A stretch of DNA of 41,506 bases. It comes from Microcaldota archaeon (GTDB lineage Archaea; Micrarchaeota; Micrarchaeia; Micrarchaeales; Micrarchaeaceae). This document shows, one piece after another, positions 37,978 to 41,506 of the stretch. Position 1 is the stretch's first letter. Every line of letters starts with the position of its first letter. The notes beneath the pieces were generated by a model. That model saw only the letters and a program-made list of their open reading frames with translations. It did no database searches and was not told the origin of the DNA. Made by a program: the position numbers and the translations under genes. Location of the stretch: NCBI GenBank assembly GCA_021791535.1, contig JAJYWI010000010.1:1-41506 (forward strand), written 5' to 3'.

Positions 37978-39057
37978 ATGAATATGGCCAGAAGCACCGT
38001 AACGCATTATGGGCGGGTGCCTAGCGCTTTATTGAGAGCGGAGGTCACAGACCCCGAAGTCCACGTAGGCAAAAACCTGTTTGGCGCCACATCAGACTTG
38101 GAGGTTTTTAAGCACCAGATACCCAGGTTCAACATCGTGAATGCAATTGTGATACCAGAGTCGACCTATGAGCTCAGGCTGTCTGACGGTCGAACGGAGA
38201 GGTCTTGCTTATGGCGCGTTGACGAGGCAACAGGAAATGTCGTGTATACAAAAGAACTAATGAGGGGAGAAGAGAGATTTGAAGAGATAAATCCCAGATC
38301 TCCCCTGTTAAACTCAAATAAGCACTTCTTGGAGTTGCTGAAGCTGGAAAATAAGAAGCGCGCAGGATTTATGTTTTACTTTGCGCCTGTACTGCATCCA
38401 AAATTAGATATCCAATGGGACATAGAGCAGTTTCTAAACGACGACATCACGGTGGGAATCAAGATGCACGGAATAAGCGGCCACTATGTACCGAAAGATG
38501 TGCCGGGGTGGGTGGTGAGGCTAGCTAAGAGGTATGATGTCCCCTTCATAATACACACGGATTTTATCGGTGATCCTCTCGCTGGAGCAGTGGAAGGCGC
38601 AGCCAAGATGATGTTGCGCAGGCAACCGATCTCCGAAGACATGGCTAATCTTAGAAGGGCGAACCGCCCGCTGAAGTGGGCGAGGTGGGTCATAGATAAC
38701 GGAGTTGCTGCTTATCTAGCACACGGTATCCGGCTCGACTCCGACGCCGCTAGAATAGTAAACCACGAAGAATCCATAATTGTTGGAACTGGACCGGATT
38801 ATTCAATAAATTCTGAAAAAGAGCGACTGTTCATAAAGGACAGAGACTACCTCACGTGCTTGTTCGAGATGCTAGATCCAAAAAGGATAGCCTTTTCTAG
38901 TGATTTTGCATGGAATTGGTTCGACGCCTCCAACATGGCGAATCTGGACTGGGGAATGAAAAGAAGGGTCATAGCAGCCGGCATGGCTCGAGGACTTAGC
39001 GACGATGAGATAAGGGCGGTGCTAAGTGCTAATTCGGTAAGATTTTTTGGGCTTTAA
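37978..39057 (+). CDS. Amidohydrolase-superfamily metal-dependent hydrolase
   Basis: 359-aa TIM-barrel hydrolase resembling amidohydrolase 2/TatD-type enzymes. Visible strand-end motifs are GIKMHGISGHY, FIIHTDFIGD, YLAHGIRLD and FSSDFAWNW, giving His, His, His and Asp metal or catalytic ligands. The usual N-terminal HxH appears only as EVHVG. Substrate unknown. ATG 37978 follows the AsnRS stop by 27 bases on the same strand, so co-transcription is likely. A second in-frame Met two codons later is an alternative start. Confidence 0.8.
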   Translation: MNMARSTVTHYGRVPSALLRAEVTDPEVHVGKNLFGATSDLEVFKHQIPRFNIVNAIVIPESTYELRLSDGRTERSCLWRVDEATGNVVYTKELMRGEERFEEINPRSPLLNSNKHFLELLKLENKKRAGFMFYFAPVLHPKLDIQWDIEQFLNDDITVGIKMHGISGHYVPKDVPGWVVRLAKRYDVPFIIHTDFIGDPLAGAVEGAAKMMLRRQPISEDMANLRRANRPLKWARWVIDNGVAAYLAHGIRLDSDAARIVNHEESIIVGTGPDYSINSEKERLFIKDRDYLTCLFEMLDPKRIAFSSDFAWNWFDASNMANLDWGMKRRVIAAGMARGLSDDEIRAVLSANSVRFFGL

Positions 39058-39383
39058 GGTTTACCACAGACCAGACTTTGTATAATTCCTGTAAATTGCA
39101 GAAAACGAGAAGTTTACTTGGATGCCAGGGACTGACGCATAACATTGCCACATTGGCTAAATTAGGGAAGTTACGCCAGGCAGCTGTTCAGCTCGCTGCC
39201 ATCCACATTGAGCCTGTGCCTTGACATTATCTCCTTTTTTATCTGGTCTTTGTTATCTGTTTAGGACAGATGGTAAACACGCAGTGATGCGCGGTCGAGC
39301 ATGGCTATGAGGCCGGCATTTTTATTTTTCAGTCTAGCGGCAGGTACGCCTCTTTTTATTTGTTATTGCCATGTAGGTAGCGT
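39058..39383. other. Intergenic stretch before tRNA-Gly
   Basis: No gene seen. Contains T-rich tracts (CTCCTTTTTTATC near 39230, TTTTTATTTTTC near 39320, CTCTTTTTATTTG near 39352). These could terminate the upstream transcript and supply a TATA-like promoter about 28 bases before the tRNA. Confidence 0.45.
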
Positions 39384-39457
39384 GCGATCGTAGTCTAGCC
39401 TGGTTAGGACTTTGCCCCTCCAAGGCAAAGACCCGGGTTCAAATCCCGGCAATCGCA
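39384..39457 (+). tRNA. tRNA-Gly (anticodon TCC)
   Basis: GCGATCG pairs with CAATCGC with one C-A mismatch at the sixth pair; the discriminator is A. The D stem is GTCT/GGAC. The anticodon stem TTGCC/GGCAA with loop CCTCCAA gives TCC, but position 33 is C instead of the near-universal T. The T arm is CCGGG-TTCAAAT-CCCGG. The sequence continues CC after A73. The flanks also allow a longer GTGCGAT/ATCGCAC pairing. Confidence 0.9.
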
Positions 39458-39526
39458 CCTTGCTGTTGGAAAACCGCGCCCGCAAAGGTATTTATATTAG
39501 GTTTAATCGATAATCCATGTGTGTAA

Positions 39527-41116
39527 ATGGGGGCGCAGGCAGCTGCGAGCCGAAGCGGGCCGTTTCCTATAGAAACTACCGCACCGGCGCGGCAGCACGA
39601 TGTGAATGGTACATTCCAGGCAGGTTACACCGCCTTCAGGGAAGCGGTGTCTAGGCTTGAGAGGGCGAACGGCAGCATCTCCCAAGAGCTGATAAGCGCG
39701 ATAAGGTCGACCGGCATATACCTTTACAGGGAGTACCAGGCGCACCAGCAGCACGCGGCAAACCTGCCGGTCGATTCCGAGGTGCAGGGCATAAGGGCTG
39801 GCAGGGCGCAAATATTCAGTAACTTTAGCAAGCTCAAGACCGCGATGGCAGGCATTACCATAAGCGTGACGCTCACACAGCCCATTGAGTTTGACGGCAA
39901 CGAGGTGGCTCTGAATGAGCTGCGCGCCTCCCTTAAGTTGATGTGCGGGTGCGATGGCTTTGAACCGTCGCAGTTCGCGCAGGAGGCGGTGTCATGCGTA
40001 GAATCCACCATAGCACATTCAATAGACATGTACACCAATATAGCGAGGTTCAGCAACTCCTCAATCGCTACATTCTCGCAGGAGAGGGCGTGCGAGGCGA
40101 GGAATGCAATGCTGAGGGACCTGGACAGCTACACGCTTGGAATGGAGAAGCAGCTCAGCCCGGATTTTGACACTTTTGTTTCGCCACAGAAACCGAAGCA
40201 GCACAGAGTGAGGTCGGTTTTCCGCACCACAAGTACCGAGCAAAGAGCGGAGGTGCAGGAGACTGCTGCAATAACCTCCACAGCGCCCGAAACAGATACT
40301 ACCGGGGAACAAGCTGAAAGAGCAGCAAAAGATAGGCAACGCAACTCCAGCCAGAAGGGCAGGCCGCCTTTGACCGACGCCATGCTTAAGGAGGCCCTTG
40401 AGACGATGCCTGTTAAGAAGGTGGCCGAGCGCTTCGGAAGAACATTGGCAGCCATATACATTAGGAGAAAGAAGTTGGGACTTGACAAGGTTGTTGCAAG
40501 GAAGGAGAAGGAACCAGAGCCGGAGCGGACAATTGAAAAGCAAAAGGCCGAAGTCGCAGCCGAATCGCGGCATCAACTTCAGCAGCACGCTGCTGCCGGA
40601 AGCGGGAAGTTGGCCGGCAGGGAGAATGAGCTTGCAGAAGCGTTCAAGACCATGTCCGGACCAGAGGCTGCCAGACATTTAGGCGTTACAGACTCGGCGA
40701 TCCACCGCAAATGGAAAAAGATGGGGTTGGACGTGAGAAGCAAGGCACATCCGGTCAGCCATGTGCCAAGGCGTGAGCTACCCAAAAGACCGATAGGTAG
40801 ACCAAGCGTGCGCATCCCTATGGGTGAGATGATCAGAGCGATGCAGGAGGGCAGGGTCCCGGAGCTTGCGAGCAGGTATCACATACAAAGAGAAACAATA
40901 TACCGCCACCTCGGTGGCGCTGGGGCAATAGTTAGCGGGCTCAAACAAACTACCAGATACCTGGAGGAACTGGACAGGCGGATAGAGAAGGGAAGCAAAG
41001 AGCTTATGTGGCTAAAGCGGGAACGGGACACGGTTGTGAACGAGTTGAGGGCTGCTGAAAGTAAGGTTCACGACCTGCTGCGCGGAAGAAGCAATAAGAC
41101 AAATCGCGCTGAATGA
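39527..41116 (+). CDS. Protein with three helix-turn-helix repeats and AT-hook-like motifs, DNA-binding
   Basis: 529 aa, family not recognised. Residues 1-220 are helical with no named domain. A disordered Thr/Glu/Gln-rich linker follows. Then come three resolvase-like helix-turn-helix units at about 275-318 (LETMPVKKVAERFGRTLAAI), 365-403 (FKTMSGPEAARHLGVTDSAI) and 430-466 (VPELASRYHIQRETIYRHL). KGRPP and IGRPS before the first and third resemble AT-hook cores. The C-terminus (about 475-520) is a coiled coil. ATG 39527 follows TATA-like GTATTTATATTAGG. It looks like a multivalent DNA-binding or chromatin protein. Confidence 0.75.
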   Translation: MGAQAAASRSGPFPIETTAPARQHDVNGTFQAGYTAFREAVSRLERANGSISQELISAIRSTGIYLYREYQAHQQHAANLPVDSEVQGIRAGRAQIFSNFSKLKTAMAGITISVTLTQPIEFDGNEVALNELRASLKLMCGCDGFEPSQFAQEAVSCVESTIAHSIDMYTNIARFSNSSIATFSQERACEARNAMLRDLDSYTLGMEKQLSPDFDTFVSPQKPKQHRVRSVFRTTSTEQRAEVQETAAITSTAPETDTTGEQAERAAKDRQRNSSQKGRPPLTDAMLKEALETMPVKKVAERFGRTLAAIYIRRKKLGLDKVVARKEKEPEPERTIEKQKAEVAAESRHQLQQHAAAGSGKLAGRENELAEAFKTMSGPEAARHLGVTDSAIHRKWKKMGLDVRSKAHPVSHVPRRELPKRPIGRPSVRIPMGEMIRAMQEGRVPELASRYHIQRETIYRHLGGAGAIVSGLKQTTRYLEELDRRIEKGSKELMWLKRERDTVVNELRAAESKVHDLLRGRSNKTNRAE

Positions 41117-41214
41117 TACCTTTTTATTATTTGCAGACATATTAGTATAAGAAAATACGGCAGTTATTTGCTTGTTCTGCCCTGTTTAACTTGCTACTGA
41201 TTCAGGTGAATTGT

Positions 41215-41506
41215 GTGAAGATAGTTTATTCAGACCCAAAGAGCGGAAGGACAGCTCAGGCGGAACTTGGCAAGGACAAGGCCGGCCTAGTGCTAAACTA
41301 CAAGATCGGCGACACGATAGATGGCGGCATAATAGGATTGACGGGCTGCAAGCTCAAGATCACCGGCGGCAGCGACAACAGCGGTTTCCCGCTGGAAAGG
41401 AGCATACAGGGCACTATAAAGACGAGGACCAGCAGGATAACTGCTACAGGCAGGTCTGCCGGAAAGCCAAAGATGCAGACAGTTAGGGGTAACATGGTAA
41501 GCACCG
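41215..41506 (+). CDS. rps6e: Ribosomal protein eS6 (3' truncated by window edge)
   Basis: N-terminal 97 codons of small-subunit protein eS6: KIVYSDPKSGRTAQAEL, then KIGDTIDGGIIGL, then the signature GCKLKITGGSDNSGFPL and TATGRSAGKPKM. The start is GTG 41215, preceded by AGGTGA with a five-base spacer. The gene continues beyond the window. Archaeal eS6 is about 125 aa, so roughly a quarter is missing. Confidence 0.95.
   Translation, partial: MKIVYSDPKSGRTAQAELGKDKAGLVLNYKIGDTIDGGIIGLTGCKLKITGGSDNSGFPLERSIQGTIKTRTSRITATGRSAGKPKMQTVRGNMVST

Overview
This window is from an archaeal chromosome. It carries TFB, an RFC small subunit, a proteasome beta subunit, a KH/beta-CASP ribonuclease of the aCPSF1 type, an Nre-family DNA repair protein, ribosomal protein eS6, archaeal tRNAs and leaderless or GGTGA-led genes. 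Together with compact packing, tiny intergenic gaps, a bacterial-type DnaK-DnaJ-GrpE set and many small orphan proteins, it suggests a reduced-genome (DPANN/Micrarchaeota-like) lineage. That placement is inference. Several genes share a GGTGA-N4-start arrangement (cytidine deaminase, cysN, Nudix, dnaK, AsnA-like), which I used to choose starts, including TTG starts.

Layout. 1-7.7 kb is housekeeping: thioredoxin reductase tail, Y-family polymerase, MEMO protein, a CysD/CysN-like ATP sulfurylase operon interrupted by a NUMOD3-type fragment, a ribbon-helix-helix regulator, peroxiredoxin, an orphan beta-rich protein and rfcS. 7.8-12.0 kb is an accessory island starting at the 3' end of tRNA-Pro. 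Four copies of a ~50-bp repeat, each ending in a copy of the tRNA-Pro 3' terminus, divide it into modules carrying cytidine deaminase, small orphan genes, a Fic protein and a Nudix hydrolase. 12.0-18.1 kb is mixed: pentapeptide protein, DoxX-like protein, a collapsed ABC exporter, a coiled-coil protein, type 2 IPP isomerase, an ASCH protein lacking a normal start and a transposase relic. 18.1-22.3 kb is a heat-shock operon (winged-helix regulator, grpE, a small membrane protein, dnaK, dnaJ) headed by a perfect palindrome over its TATA box. 22.3-27.9 kb holds aCPSF1, proteasome beta, TRAM, TFB, PRC-barrel and thymidylate kinase.

27.9-29.2 kb is a second tRNA-targeted insertion: an intact tRNA-Glu, a serine hydrolase, a methyltransferase, then a duplicated 3' half of the same tRNA. 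29.2-34.1 kb holds dCTP deaminase, a secreted CAP-domain protein with an in-frame TGA in its leader, two paralogous small membrane proteins, Nre and an M24 peptidase. 34.5-39.1 kb holds an AsnA-like synthetase, a HIT protein, two tiny genes, asparaginyl-tRNA synthetase and a metal-dependent hydrolase. The end has tRNA-Gly, a protein with three helix-turn-helix repeats and the start of eS6.

The most unusual feature is the pair of tRNA loci (Pro and Glu). Both hold small gene modules bounded by tRNA 3'-end duplications, with no recombinase in any module or in the window. This looks like serial capture of integrase-less mini-elements, presumably mobilised in trans.
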